DNA of 64,000 bases from Exiguobacterium sp018617385 (GCF_018617385.1 NZ_JACSKA010000002.1:1-64000); one strand, 5' to 3'. Counted from the first letter of the stretch, positions 1 to 8,788 are shown. Numbers and translations are program-made. Notes: generated by a model from the sequence alone, not told the origin.

Positions 1-4
1 ATTA

Positions 5-40
5 AAACTGAGTCCGGTGCAATACCGGACCCAGTTTGTT
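5..40 (-). terminator. Stem-loop terminator at the window edge
   Basis: Arms AAACTG+GTCCGGT and ACCGGAC+CAGTTT pair almost perfectly around a 5-nt loop. On the minus strand the stem is followed by TTTTAAT, so it suits the end of the minus-strand gene starting at 557. It could also end a plus-strand gene entering the window from the left. Confidence 0.75.
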
Positions 41-110
41 CACGCAGCCTAGATGAAATAACCGTGTCTAACTTTTAGGGGTCACTTCATCAACTCGTTT
101 CGGGATTTTT

Positions 111-557
111 TTATACTTCTATTCGTCGATCTAACATCTTCATCGTGACGAGAAGCAGAAGCAGTAGCGATACGATGACGCTCATCATCCAGAAATCCCT
201 GTCCATGAAGAATGATCGTGTCCACTCTCCTGTACTCAGTCCTAACCATGCTTGACTGACACTAACACCAATCAGTGCGATTGCACCAAAACGAACCCAT
301 GTCATCTGTGGAACGAACCGTTTGCTGACCACATAACTATTCAACACTAAAAGACCAACATACGCGATAAGAAGGACGTTCCAAACTGTATCGAATAGCA
401 CCGGTGCCACCCCTCCCGTCACAGCATACCCCCACGTCATGAAGAATACGATGAATGAGATGAGTGTGATGCGATAAAGCGGCTTGATTTTCGTTTGATA
501 CGCAAGAAACGGATTGATGAGTATCCCGAGCCAGATGAGTGTGCCGAACACATCCAT
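111..557 (-). CDS. Four-helix integral membrane protein, unknown function
   Basis: Encodes 148 residues with about four hydrophobic membrane helices and a short basic C-terminal tail (DRRIEV). No catalytic motif is visible and I do not recognise the family. I chose the ATG at 557 because an AAAGGGG ribosome binding site lies 8 nt upstream; a TTG two codons earlier at 563 sits almost on top of that site. It lies alone on the minus strand, 50 nt downstream of the next gene, and ends before a strong stem-loop. Confidence 0.7.
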   Translation of the reverse strand: MDVFGTLIWLGILINPFLAYQTKIKPLYRITLISFIVFFMTWGYAVTGGVAPVLFDTVWNVLLIAYVGLLVLNSYVVSKRFVPQMTWVRFGAIALIGVSVSQAWLGLSTGEWTRSFFMDRDFWMMSVIVSLLLLLLVTMKMLDRRIEV

Positions 558-609
558 GAGCAAATCCCCTTTATACCATTTTTTAACAGTATATCATGAG
601 AACTCCCTT

Positions 610-1065
610 TCATTCATAATAAATCAAGACGAGTTCTTCCTGGGACGCAGCCGTCTCACAAAATTGTTGAAGCCGGGTCCAATCTTCCCAAATCGTCTCG
701 AATTCGTCTTTTGCAACGATTGCCATGTCTTTCACATCATCTCGCCCGAACGCATGCAACGTATCTTTGACGATATGAAGTAACTGCGGGGTCAAGATAC
801 CGACCACGACCGCCTGCGCTTCATTGACAATCAACTCTTCGCCGACGAGCGCCATTTCCATGTTATACGTGTCGGCCCCGTCGATATATACCTCGATTTG
901 ACTAAGTACGCGTTGAAACGGCTCCACATTTGGGAGCGTCAGCGTATCGTCCCGATCCCGATATTGCTCATGCATATGAATCAACCAGTCTAAAATCATC
1001 TCCGGATCCTGATTAAATGACACCCAAACTTCTGGGGAAACACGTACATAATGCGTCGTCTCCAT
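610..1065 (-). CDS. Conserved hypothetical soluble protein
   Basis: A 151-residue acidic soluble protein without signal peptide or membrane segment. Its N-terminus (METTHYVRVSPEVW) and mixed alpha/beta pattern resemble small cytosolic proteins of the DUF1877/YfbM sort, but this is a weak impression and no function is claimed. The start at 1065 follows a GGGGG-rich ribosome binding site about 9 nt upstream. It lies downstream of alsT but is separated from it by a terminator, so it is probably its own transcript. Confidence 0.7.
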   Translation of the reverse strand: METTHYVRVSPEVWVSFNQDPEMILDWLIHMHEQYRDRDDTLTLPNVEPFQRVLSQIEVYIDGADTYNMEMALVGEELIVNEAQAVVVGILTPQLLHIVKDTLHAFGRDDVKDMAIVAKDEFETIWEDWTRLQQFCETAASQEELVLIYYE

Positions 1066-1110
1066 ACATGAACGCCCCCTTTTTTATGACATTACCCGTC
1101 TTGTATACGT

Positions 1111-1142
1111 AAAAAAACCGCCTACGTGAATTCGTAGACGGT
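1111..1142 (-). terminator. Terminator of alsT
   Basis: On the minus strand ACCGTCTACG and CGTAGGCGGT pair around AATTCA and are followed by seven T. It lies directly after the alsT stop codon. Confidence 0.85.
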
Positions 1143-1150
1143 TCCATTCA

Positions 1151-2596
1151 TCAAGAACGACTTGTTCCTGTTTGTTGTTCTTCTGTTTCGCTTTCCCAAG
1201 CTTCGATGTATTCACGACCAGGGAGGTTCTCAACCGAGTCGACATAGAAGACCGGGTCCTCTCCTTTGCGACGCTGTGCCAAGTAGTCATCGAGAACGGC
1301 TCGAGCCACTTTCGCCAAACGGAAGATGGCATACAAGTTCACGAGTGCCATGAGACCCATGAACACGTCAGCAATCGACCAAACGAGGCCGGCAGAGCGG
1401 ACCGCACCAAACAAGACCATTCCGACGACACCGATGCGATAGAGCGTAACGTAGATTTTCTTATCCGAGATGAACTGGATGTTCGTCTCACCGTAGTAGT
1501 AGTTTCCAAGAATCGAACTGAATGCGAACAAGAAGATTGCAATCGTCAAGAACGATGTTGCGACTGATCCGATTTCTGCTGTCAACGCGGCTTGCGTCAA
1601 TTCGACACCTGCGAACGACTCTGAACCGGCTACGCCAGAAATCAAGATGATCATCGCTGTCGATGTACAAACGAGCAATGTATCTACGAATACGCTAAAC
1701 GATTGAATCAATCCTTGTTTGACAGGGTGAGATACTTCTGCTGTCGCAGCGGCGTTCGGTGCAGAACCCATACCCGCTTCGTTCGAGAAGAGACCGCGAC
1801 GAATCCCTTGAAGTACCATGGCGCCAATCGCTCCTCCGAAGAGTTGCTCGATTCCGAGGACTCCTTCTGAGAAGATGAGGCTGAAGACGTCTGGTAGGAG
1901 GGAGACGTTCGTCACCATAATCCAAATCGCGAGTAAGATATAGCCACCTGCCATGACCGGTACGATGATACTCGACAAGAGTGCGATCGATTGGATTCCA
2001 CCGAAGACGACAATGGCCGTCACAATCGCAAGGACAATCCCGACGACTGTTGTGCTGATCCCGAACTGGTTACTCACAGAGAGTGAAATCGTGTTCGACT
2101 GTACCGAGTTAAACGCAAATCCGAATGAGAACGTGATCAAAATCGCGAACAAGACACCGAGCCAGCGTTGACCGAGCGCACGCTCCATATAGTAGGCAGG
2201 TCCCCCACGCCATGTGCGTCCATCACGAATCTTGTACACTTGTGCCAATGTACTTTCGACGAATGCAGATGCTGCTCCAATCAACGCGATGAGCCACATC
2301 CAGAAAACTGCTCCGGGGCCACCTAGCGCAATCGCTGTCGCCACACCGGCAATGTTACCCGTCCCGACACGTGCTGCCGTCCCGATTGCGAACGCTTGGA
2401 ACGAAGACACTTGGCCTTTTTCACGCTCTGTGCCTTCTTTGAACAAGAGGCGGAACATTTCAGGAATCATGCGGAACTGAACGAAGCCCATACGAACCGT
2501 AAAATAAAGACCTAACGCGACAAGTACAACGATGAGCACTTGCGACCACAACAAATCGTTTGCTTGCGAAACGAGTTTCTCTACCAATTTCTCCAT
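1151..2596 (-). CDS. alsT: Alanine/glycine:sodium symporter, AGCS family
   Basis: A 481-residue polytopic inner-membrane transporter that couples uptake of alanine or glycine to sodium. About ten hydrophobic helices span residues 15-450, and the family signature GMGSAPNAAATAEV lies near the middle, the region expected to contact substrate and sodium. Length is usual for AlsT/YaaJ proteins. The ATG at 2596 follows GGAGG with good spacing. It is monocistronic: promoter and inverted repeat upstream, terminator downstream. Substrate choice (Ala or Gly) cannot be read from sequence. An alanine dehydrogenase and its activator lie 23 kb away. Confidence 0.9.
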   Translation of the reverse strand: MEKLVEKLVSQANDLLWSQVLIVVLVALGLYFTVRMGFVQFRMIPEMFRLLFKEGTEREKGQVSSFQAFAIGTAARVGTGNIAGVATAIALGGPGAVFWMWLIALIGAASAFVESTLAQVYKIRDGRTWRGGPAYYMERALGQRWLGVLFAILITFSFGFAFNSVQSNTISLSVSNQFGISTTVVGIVLAIVTAIVVFGGIQSIALLSSIIVPVMAGGYILLAIWIMVTNVSLLPDVFSLIFSEGVLGIEQLFGGAIGAMVLQGIRRGLFSNEAGMGSAPNAAATAEVSHPVKQGLIQSFSVFVDTLLVCTSTAMIILISGVAGSESFAGVELTQAALTAEIGSVATSFLTIAIFLFAFSSILGNYYYGETNIQFISDKKIYVTLYRIGVVGMVLFGAVRSAGLVWSIADVFMGLMALVNLYAIFRLAKVARAVLDDYLAQRRKGEDPVFYVDSVENLPGREYIEAWESETEEQQTGTSRS

Positions 2597-2633
2597 ACTA
2601 ATCCTCCATCATTCTAAAAATCTCAACAGAAAA

Positions 2634-2692
2634 AGTCATGTCAACTTTTTTAACATGACTAGAATTATAGGTAAATTATACGAAAATTGCAA
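2634..2692 (-). promoter_or_regulatory. alsT promoter with inverted repeat in the 5' leader
   Basis: Minus strand: -35 TTGCAA (2687-2692), 17-nt spacer, -10 TATAAT (2664-2669). Immediately downstream an 8-bp perfect inverted repeat, AGTCATGT (2634-2641) and ACATGACT (2653-2660), covers the expected transcript start. In RNA it forms a hairpin followed by five U, so it may be an operator or a weak attenuator. Confidence 0.55.
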
Positions 2693-2736
2693 TATTAATT
2701 CGTTTTTTCAATATCACCTCGACTCTTTCTAAAAGC

Positions 2737-2779
2737 AAAAAAACGAGCCGGAGAGCGCATCGCAATCCGACTCGTTTTC
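2737..2779 (-). terminator. Terminator of the CoA-disulfide reductase operon
   Basis: AACGAGTCGGA and TCCGGCTCGTT pair (one G-T) and are followed by T7 on the minus strand, just after the reductase stop codon. Confidence 0.85.
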
Positions 2780-2787
2780 TATTCCGT

Positions 2788-5253
2788 TTAGATAAAGAGG
2801 TTTAAGTTACCGCCTTCTGCTGCGCCGAGATACGCCGCCACACCACCAAGGTCGACCCCATCAATCAACTCTTCTTCTTTGATACCCATGACGTCCATTG
2901 ACATCGTGCAAGCTACCATTTTTACGCCTGCCTCTTGCGCCGACTTGATCATTTCTTCGACAGAAGGAACATTCTTGTCGCTCATGACTTTCTTCATCAT
3001 TTTTTGACCGACACCACCAAAGTTCATATTCGAAAGTGGAAGTTCGCCGGCATGTCCTGGCATCATCATGCCGAACATTTTCTCAAGGCCTTGTTTCTTC
3101 ACTTCCGGCGCATCCGGTTTGCGGATGACGTTGAGTCCCCAGAATGTAAAGAACATCGTCACGTCTTTCCCCATCGCGGCAGCACCTTGCGCAATGATGA
3201 GGGATGCGAGTGCGCGGTCGAGGTCTCCGCTGAAGACGACCATTGATGCACCGTCTCCTACTGGCGCGCCCGCTTGTGGTACAGCCGGACCTTGTCCTTT
3301 TTGAAGGATGGCTTCAACACGTCCGTTCACGAATTGTTTCGAGACGAGTTTGTTTCCTGTCTTCTTCGCCCATGCTTCGATGTCTGCGAAGAATCCTGGG
3401 TCACTCGCGAGCACGCGTAGCGTTTCGCCTTCTCCGAGTTCTGCGACTTTCTTATTCACTTCTAAAATAGGTCCCGGGCATTGTAGACCACATGTGTCTA
3501 ACACGACCGCTTCCCCGATTGGTGCATTTGTCATTTGTGTTGGCTCCTCTTCTACAACGGTAGCAGCTGTTTCATTTGATGTGTTCGCTTCTTCAAGCGC
3601 CTCGAAATCACGATTGATTTGCGACCACGTCTTGTAGCCACCGCTCAAGTTTTTCACCTTGAAGCCGTTTTGACGTAAGATGCGTGATGCGAGATAGCCA
3701 CGAAGACCGACTTGGCACGTCACGTAAATGGTTTCATTCCGGTCGTAGTTGTCCAAGTTTTCTCGTAATGAGTTGAGTGGTACATTGATCGACCCTGGAA
3801 TCTTTCCGAGTTCATGCTCGGATTCATCGCGAACGTCTAATAACGTCGCTCCATTTTCCACGAGCTCATCGATTTCATCCCAATGCACGACTTCATTGTC
3901 ACCGAGGACGACGTTCGACGCGACGTACCCGATCATATTGACCGGATCTTTCGCCGAGCTGAACGGTGGTGCGTAACTGAGCTCAAGGTCAGGTAGATCG
4001 AGGACTGTCAAACCGCCCTTCATCGCCGTCGCAATGACGTCGATGCGTTTGTCGACTCCATTGATCCCAACGCCTTGCGCACCGTAGATCTCACCCGTTG
4101 TCGGATGGAACAAGAGTTTGAGTGACACCGGCGTCGATCCTGGATAATAGCCGGCATGTGAACCGGGGTGCACGTGGACGGCTTCATACGTCTTACCAGC
4201 CGCTTTCAAGCGCTTTTCATTCCATCCTGTCGATGCGACCGTCATATCAAACACTTTGGCGATTCCCGTTCCCATCGTTCCGTTATATTTCACGTCACGA
4301 CCGTTAATGATATCGGCAACGAGACGGCCTTGACGGTTCGCTGGCCATGCGAGTGGGACGACAGTTGGCTCATGGAAGACATAGTCGAGTACTTCGACCG
4401 CGTCCCCGATCGCGTAAATCGACGGGTCAGATGTCATCATTTTTTCGTTTACTCGGATTGCCCCGCGCGTACCTGTTTCAAGGCCTGCTTCACGCGCAAT
4501 CGTCGACTCTGGTGTAACCCCAATCGACATGATGACCATATCCGTATCGATGACACGACCGCTCGTCAAATGCACCTTCTTCCCTTTTTCAGAGAATGAA
4601 GAAACACCATCAGACAATTGAAGCTCGACGCCGTGAAGACGTAAGTGTTCATGGATCGGCGCCACCATCTCACGATCGAGTGGTGTCATGACTTGGTCTG
4701 CCATCTCGACGAGCGTCACATCAACGCCACGCTCACGTAAGTTTTCTGCCATCTCGATCCCGATAAAGCCTCCACCGATTACAGTCGCATGCTTTGGTGC
4801 CTTGTCATCGACGTAGCCACGGATTTTATCTGTATCCGGAATGTTGCGAAGTGTGAAGATATCTTCTGCCTCGTCGATTCCAAGGATATTTGGACGAATC
4901 GGTTTTGCTCCCGGTGACAAGATGAGGACGTCGTATGACTCGTCATACGTTTCGCCTGTTTGGACGTGTTTCACCGTCACCGTTTTCTCGTCACGGTTGA
5001 TTTTGACGACTTCCGTCAAATTGCGGATATCGAGTTGGAAACGCTTGTTCATCCCTTCAACGGTTTGAACGAGGAGTTTTTGACGGTCTTGGATAACGTC
5101 CCCGATATAATATGGAAGACCACAGTTCGCGAACGAGATGTACTCTCCACGGTCGAACATGACGATGTGATTCTCTTCATTCAACCGACGGAGTCGTGCA
5201 GCTGCAGATGCACCACCTGCCACCCCACCGACGATTACGATTTTTTTACTCAT
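2788..5253 (-). CDS. CoA-disulfide reductase fused to rhodanese, TusA and DsrE domains
   Basis: An 821-residue cytoplasmic protein with four sulfur-handling modules in order: an FAD/NAD(P)H disulfide reductase (about 1-445; GGVAGGASAAAR dinucleotide motif, active-site Cys in SFANCGLPYYIG), a rhodanese (about 455-545; Cys in VTCQVGLRG), a TusA/SirA domain (about 590-660; CGLQCPGP) and a DsrE/F/H-like domain (about 680-821; Cys in VACTMSMDVM). Such fusions are known to reduce CoA disulfide or persulfide and relay sulfane sulfur. The ATG at 5253 overlaps the rhodanese stop (ATGA) and has GGAGG upstream; earlier in-frame starts would lie inside that gene. Together with the divergent cstR this marks a persulfide detoxification operon. 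Confidence 0.9.
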   Translation of the reverse strand: MSKKIVIVGGVAGGASAAARLRRLNEENHIVMFDRGEYISFANCGLPYYIGDVIQDRQKLLVQTVEGMNKRFQLDIRNLTEVVKINRDEKTVTVKHVQTGETYDESYDVLILSPGAKPIRPNILGIDEAEDIFTLRNIPDTDKIRGYVDDKAPKHATVIGGGFIGIEMAENLRERGVDVTLVEMADQVMTPLDREMVAPIHEHLRLHGVELQLSDGVSSFSEKGKKVHLTSGRVIDTDMVIMSIGVTPESTIAREAGLETGTRGAIRVNEKMMTSDPSIYAIGDAVEVLDYVFHEPTVVPLAWPANRQGRLVADIINGRDVKYNGTMGTGIAKVFDMTVASTGWNEKRLKAAGKTYEAVHVHPGSHAGYYPGSTPVSLKLLFHPTTGEIYGAQGVGINGVDKRIDVIATAMKGGLTVLDLPDLELSYAPPFSSAKDPVNMIGYVASNVVLGDNEVVHWDEIDELVENGATLLDVRDESEHELGKIPGSINVPLNSLRENLDNYDRNETIYVTCQVGLRGYLASRILRQNGFKVKNLSGGYKTWSQINRDFEALEEANTSNETAATVVEEEPTQMTNAPIGEAVVLDTCGLQCPGPILEVNKKVAELGEGETLRVLASDPGFFADIEAWAKKTGNKLVSKQFVNGRVEAILQKGQGPAVPQAGAPVGDGASMVVFSGDLDRALASLIIAQGAAAMGKDVTMFFTFWGLNVIRKPDAPEVKKQGLEKMFGMMMPGHAGELPLSNMNFGGVGQKMMKKVMSDKNVPSVEEMIKSAQEAGVKMVACTMSMDVMGIKEEELIDGVDLGGVAAYLGAAEGGNLNLFI

Positions 5254-5555
5254 TGTCCATTTCCTCCTCTGACGACTTCTCCTGGCCAACTCATCAAGCC
5301 ATCTTCTATATTGACCACTTTATAGCCTTTCGCCTCCATTTGCCAAGTCGCTTGCGTGCTGCGTGCACCTGAGCGGCAAAGAACGACATATTCTTCAGCT
5401 GGATCGAGTGTGTCGATCCACTCTGTCATTTCAGATAATGGATAGTTTTTCGCGCCTTCGATATGTGCTTCTTGAAACTCGTCACGTTCTCGGACGTCGA
5501 CGATATTTACAGGCACTTCAAAGTCCATTTGACGTTTTAAAGCGGATGCTTTCAT
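5250..5555 (-). CDS. Single-domain rhodanese (sulfurtransferase)
   Basis: A 101-residue cytoplasmic rhodanese with the catalytic loop CRSGARS, whose cysteine carries a persulfide in this family. It is the first gene of the operon and overlaps the four-domain reductase by ATGA, so the two are probably translationally coupled. The likely role is to accept or donate sulfane sulfur alongside the reductase. Its promoter carries a CstR-type operator overlapping the -10 element. Confidence 0.9.
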   Translation of the reverse strand: MKASALKRQMDFEVPVNIVDVRERDEFQEAHIEGAKNYPLSEMTEWIDTLDPAEEYVVLCRSGARSTQATWQMEAKGYKVVNIEDGLMSWPGEVVRGGNGQ

Positions 5556-5658
5556 CGTTGATCTACCTTTCTTTTTTCAATTCAATTTATACCATTCGGC
5601 TTGGTTGCTGGCGTTCAATAAGTTTGTGATTTATTGAACATTTCGCTTCCACGTCATT

Positions 5659-5687
5659 AATATACCCCCTTAGGTATTCAATTGCAA
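5659..5687 (-). promoter_or_regulatory. Rhodanese operon promoter with CstR-type operator
   Basis: Minus strand: -35 TTGCAA (5682-5687), 17-nt spacer, -10 TATATT (5659-5664). The near-palindrome ATACCCCCTTAGGTAT (5662-5677, plus strand) fills the spacer and overlaps the -10. It resembles the C/G-rich operators of the CsoR/CstR family, so a bound repressor would block this promoter. Confidence 0.7.
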
Positions 5688-5745
5688 GAAATAAGTTTGA
5701 CGAAATGTCGAATTTTTCAACATCATCCATTTGGATAGTTGATGC

Positions 5746-5774
5746 TCGACACATACTCCCCCATGTATTAAGAT
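5746..5774 (+). promoter_or_regulatory. cstR promoter with second CstR-type operator
   Basis: Plus strand: -35 TCGACA (5746-5751), 17-nt spacer, -10 TAAGAT (5769-5774). The spacer contains ATACTCCCCCATGTAT (5753-5768), similar to the operator facing the rhodanese operon. This predicts autorepression of cstR. Confidence 0.6.
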
Positions 5775-5832
5775 GAGCCTACACAATAAATAGTTGGGTA
5801 ACTGAACAATTTTTCCTATAGAGGTGAATGAT

Positions 5833-6099
5833 ATGGAACCGTATGTATACGATGCGAAAGTATTGAATCGCATGAAGCGAGTGGAAGGACAAATTCGCGC
5901 CATCATCCGAATGATGGAGGAAGGGAAAGAATGTCGCGATGTCGTGACGCAATTAAGTGCCGCACGTTCCGCGCTCGACCGCGCCTCGACGATCATCGTG
6001 GCCAAGAACTTAGAGCAATGCATCATCACCGCTCAAGCAGATGGCGAAGATACGTCTGAAACGGTGGAAGAAGCCATTAAAATGTTGATGAAACGCTAG
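5833..6099 (+). CDS. cstR: Persulfide-sensing repressor, CstR subclass of CsoR family
   Basis: An 88-residue all-helical DUF156 protein. Cys34 and Cys63 are 29 residues apart, as Cys31 and Cys60 are in staphylococcal CstR. The position that is His in copper-sensing CsoR is Asn59 here (AKNLEQC). This is the known CstR signature: the cysteine pair is cross-linked by sulfane sulfur instead of binding Cu(I). It diverges from the rhodanese/CoA-disulfide reductase operon, and both promoters carry similar operators. I chose the ATG at 5833 because the earlier GTG at 5824 lies inside the ribosome binding site AGAGGTG. Confidence 0.88.
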   Translation: MEPYVYDAKVLNRMKRVEGQIRAIIRMMEEGKECRDVVTQLSAARSALDRASTIIVAKNLEQCIITAQADGEDTSETVEEAIKMLMKR

Positions 6100-6166
6100 T
6101 TCCCCTTGCTTTCCCTGTCCAAATGGGGGAAAGTTAGAGTAACGACTTACTAAGGGGGATTTCCTT

Positions 6167-6598
6167 GTGAACTTCGAAGAAAAAGTAGAATCATTTAGAG
6201 CGCTCGCCGCTGAACGCAACATGACGTTCAAAGAGAGCGACACTGAAACGCACGTCACGTTCTTGACGCGTGAAACAACAAAATCCGGGGCTCAGCCCGT
6301 TATGATTATCGCTTTTAACAAAAAGACGACAGATGCTGAGTTGTACGCTGCTACCGTCACGCACGTCCCAGATTACGTAGAAGATTTACCGATTCTTAAT
6401 GCCTTGAACGAGTTCAACCAGGAGTTCAAATACTTCCGTTGTGTACTCGACAGCGATCGCGATGTCACACTCGCCTCAACACTCGACCTCGACCTCGGTT
6501 TCTCACCGGAGATCATCTTGCAACATTCATTCATGATGTTCCAAGCGGCCGATGAAGTGAACGAGTACATGCAAAAGCTGTACACACAAGTACAATAA
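6167..6598 (+). CDS. YbjN domain-containing protein
   Basis: A 143-residue soluble acidic protein with the fold pattern of the YbjN family, which resembles type III secretion chaperones. The biochemical role of the family is not settled. It starts at a GTG (6167) behind AAGGGGG. It follows cstR by 67 nt without a convincing terminator, so read-through from cstR is possible. A strong terminator follows. Confidence 0.7.
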   Translation: MNFEEKVESFRALAAERNMTFKESDTETHVTFLTRETTKSGAQPVMIIAFNKKTTDAELYAATVTHVPDYVEDLPILNALNEFNQEFKYFRCVLDSDRDVTLASTLDLDLGFSPEIILQHSFMMFQAADEVNEYMQKLYTQVQ

Positions 6599-6600
6599 TG

Positions 6601-6637
6601 AAAAGCCGTCCGGAAATGTTTCCGAGACGGCTTTTTT
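6601..6637 (+). terminator. Terminator of the ybjN-like gene
   Basis: AAAAGCCGTC and GACGGCTTTT pair, extended by GGAAA/TTTCC, and six T follow. Confidence 0.9.
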
Positions 6638-6688
6638 GAAACATCTGATCGACCTAGCTCGTATGATGAGACAAGGAGGCGATTCGAC

Positions 6689-7636
6689 ATGACACGTTAT
6701 GATCGATATGTAGAGGCGTTAGACGCCATTAAAGAGGCGACGAAATGGGAACTGACGGATGATTTCCGGCGCTTGATGGCCATTCATTATGCGATTCACG
6801 ACACCCCGTTCGAGGCATCTCGATTTTCGAACGCACGCGATCTATTAAAGCAAAAAACGAAGATGTTCTCGAAGTTTCGTGGCAGTCAAAACCTCGTCTG
6901 GCTCTCGTTTCTCGACGCCAAGTACGAGGACATCGGGACCGCAATCGACGAGGCGCTCCGACTCGATACGTTACTCGACCGGAAACATTTCCGTTTCAGT
7001 TCACTGCGTCCCTTTTTAGCGAATCAACTGATTAATGTCGAGGAACCTGACCGTCGTCTCGATGAGGCGACTGAACTATATCAAACGTTTAAACAACATC
7101 ACCCTTGGTTGACGAGCGAGGAAGACTTGTTGTCAGCGCTCGTGCTCGTTCAAGCGTTTGACGACGTCATCGATTTAAACGAACGGATCGAGCAGCATTA
7201 TACGTTATTGAAAGATCGGCTACCGAAATCGAACGAACTGCAACTCGTCTCGCACCTTTTGACGTTCAGCGATTCCTCACCCGAAGAAGCAGTCTCTCGA
7301 CTTCTGACATGGAAGTCTCAATTAGATGAAGTGCATATCTCGATTCGTCGTGAACACTTGCCCGCACTCGCACTACTTAGCATCGTCACGGAACCGAATA
7401 CGAGTACCCTACACGCCGTTCAAGAAATCGTGAATGCCGAAAAAGATAAACAGCGTTGGTTCAACACACATAGCGTGCTCATCGCACTTCAACTCGTAGC
7501 GGCCGAACGCATAACAAACGAGGCTAGCGACTTATTGCTCCACGGTACGTTCGCCCACTTATTGGCGATGCAACAAGCGGCGACCGCTGCCACGACTGCC
7601 GCCGTCATCGCTAGTACCTCATCAACCACAAATTAA
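6689..7636 (+). CDS. DUF4003 family protein
   Basis: A 315-residue, mostly helical, soluble protein that matches my memory of the DUF4003 family of Bacillales (N-terminal YDRYVEALDAIKEATKWELTD-like start, conserved FSNARDLLK). Function is unknown. An AAGGAGG ribosome binding site precedes the ATG. The C-terminus is an Ala/Thr/Ser-rich low-complexity tail. Its stop codon overlaps that of the convergent ywiC gene, with no separate terminator between them. Confidence 0.75.
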   Translation: MTRYDRYVEALDAIKEATKWELTDDFRRLMAIHYAIHDTPFEASRFSNARDLLKQKTKMFSKFRGSQNLVWLSFLDAKYEDIGTAIDEALRLDTLLDRKHFRFSSLRPFLANQLINVEEPDRRLDEATELYQTFKQHHPWLTSEEDLLSALVLVQAFDDVIDLNERIEQHYTLLKDRLPKSNELQLVSHLLTFSDSSPEEAVSRLLTWKSQLDEVHISIRREHLPALALLSIVTEPNTSTLHAVQEIVNAEKDKQRWFNTHSVLIALQLVAAERITNEASDLLLHGTFAHLLAMQQAATAATTAAVIASTSSTTN

Positions 7637-8355
7637 ATTAAGAGATTCATCGTGAGACACACCAGTACAAATACAGAGTTTGCGATTTCGACAATCCCAA
7701 TTTTCATGATTGGGATTTTTTTGCCGTAGAACCAAATAGCACGAATCAAACTCGGTGCATATGCTAAAGCGAGCAGCGGATAACCGAGCGCAATGAACAC
7801 GACGATTAACAGCATATGATACCCCCACGAAAGGTTACGATACGCGATGCTCTTCTTTTCCCGAATCATCGTCTTGACGAAAAAGATACTTCCGAGGAAA
7901 TAGAGGTATGGCAAAACGAATACCCATGCAATTGTTTCATCCACGACGTGTGCTCCGTGGTAATAACTCGCCATTCCTCCAATACAGAATGAAGTGACGG
8001 CACTGACGTCATTCCATACGTTTCGCTCATCTTTGATTTTGGCAAAATAGGCGTTTGTGAGACCGAATGGAATCATTGCAAAAGCGAACCAGATGAGACT
8101 CCATTGCATCCATAAGACTGGGATGATGGATAGTGTAGCAATCATCAGATAGATGATCACGGTGCGTAAAAGCTCACGCGATTTCTTTCGTTGCTTGATG
8201 TATTGAAATAAGAAGAATGTCCCCATATAGACAAACAACCATGCAATAGCAAAAGGCACATGTGTCCACACCCATCCCCCGACTGTCCCTCCAAGAACGA
8301 ACGGTAAAATGAGCATCGACCATGCCCCATGCTGTGTTGGAATCATCCATTTCAT
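7633..8355 (-). CDS. ywiC: YwiC-like membrane protein
   Basis: A 240-residue polytopic membrane protein (about seven helices) with the typical YwiC N-terminus WMIPTQHGAWSMLILPF. Family function is unproven. I prefer the ATG at 8355, 9 nt from an AAGGAG site; a TTG one codon earlier is possible. It converges on and overlaps the DUF4003 gene by four bases at the stop codons. Confidence 0.8.
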   Translation of the reverse strand: MKWMIPTQHGAWSMLILPFVLGGTVGGWVWTHVPFAIAWLFVYMGTFFLFQYIKQRKKSRELLRTVIIYLMIATLSIIPVLWMQWSLIWFAFAMIPFGLTNAYFAKIKDERNVWNDVSAVTSFCIGGMASYYHGAHVVDETIAWVFVLPYLYFLGSIFFVKTMIREKKSIAYRNLSWGYHMLLIVVFIALGYPLLALAYAPSLIRAIWFYGKKIPIMKIGIVEIANSVFVLVCLTMNLLI

Positions 8356-8463
8356 CAACCATCACTCCTTCCTCCACTAGTGTAATGGATGGTGAGAGCA
8401 TGCGCTGTGAGATTTACCACAAAAAGCGAAAAAGAAAATAGGCAGCGCCAGCCACCTATTTCA

Positions 8464-8646
8464 TCACATAGCTTGTTTCTTATTTTTCGCATAGTTCGTT
8501 ATGAACATGATTCCAATGACAGATAGCGTCAGCATTGCCAGACTGTTCACAATCGTTTTGAGCGTGTGCAGTCCTTCAAGGTTATTCATTACCATCACTG
8601 CCATAAGTAATACGAGGATACTCAAGTTTACGATGTTACGGTTCAT
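8464..8646 (-). CDS. Small two-helix membrane protein
   Basis: A 60-residue protein with two hydrophobic segments (about 8-26 and 32-50) and a basic tail (NYAKNKKQ). A GGTGGTGAGAAG stretch precedes the ATG. There is no recognisable family. It is transcribed toward ywiC about 110 nt upstream of it. Confidence 0.6.
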   Translation of the reverse strand: MNRNIVNLSILVLLMAVMVMNNLEGLHTLKTIVNSLAMLTLSVIGIMFITNYAKNKKQAM

Positions 8647-8757
8647 CTTCTCACCACCAAAAATTCAATCTATAGTTCATTGTACCACTCTCGATTTGTT
8701 AAAAGTAATTTTTTTCCATCGAGATTCAAGCCAACCTATCTCGCTCTCACTCATCAT

Positions 8758-8788
8758 AAAAAAACGATCTCACGCGAGATCGTTTTTT
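8758..8788 (-). terminator. Terminator overlapping the yitT stop codon
   Basis: The inverted repeat AAAACGATCTC / GAGATCGTTTT with a 3-nt loop has T-runs on both strands. The yitT stop (8770-8772) lies within the stem. Confidence 0.88.
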
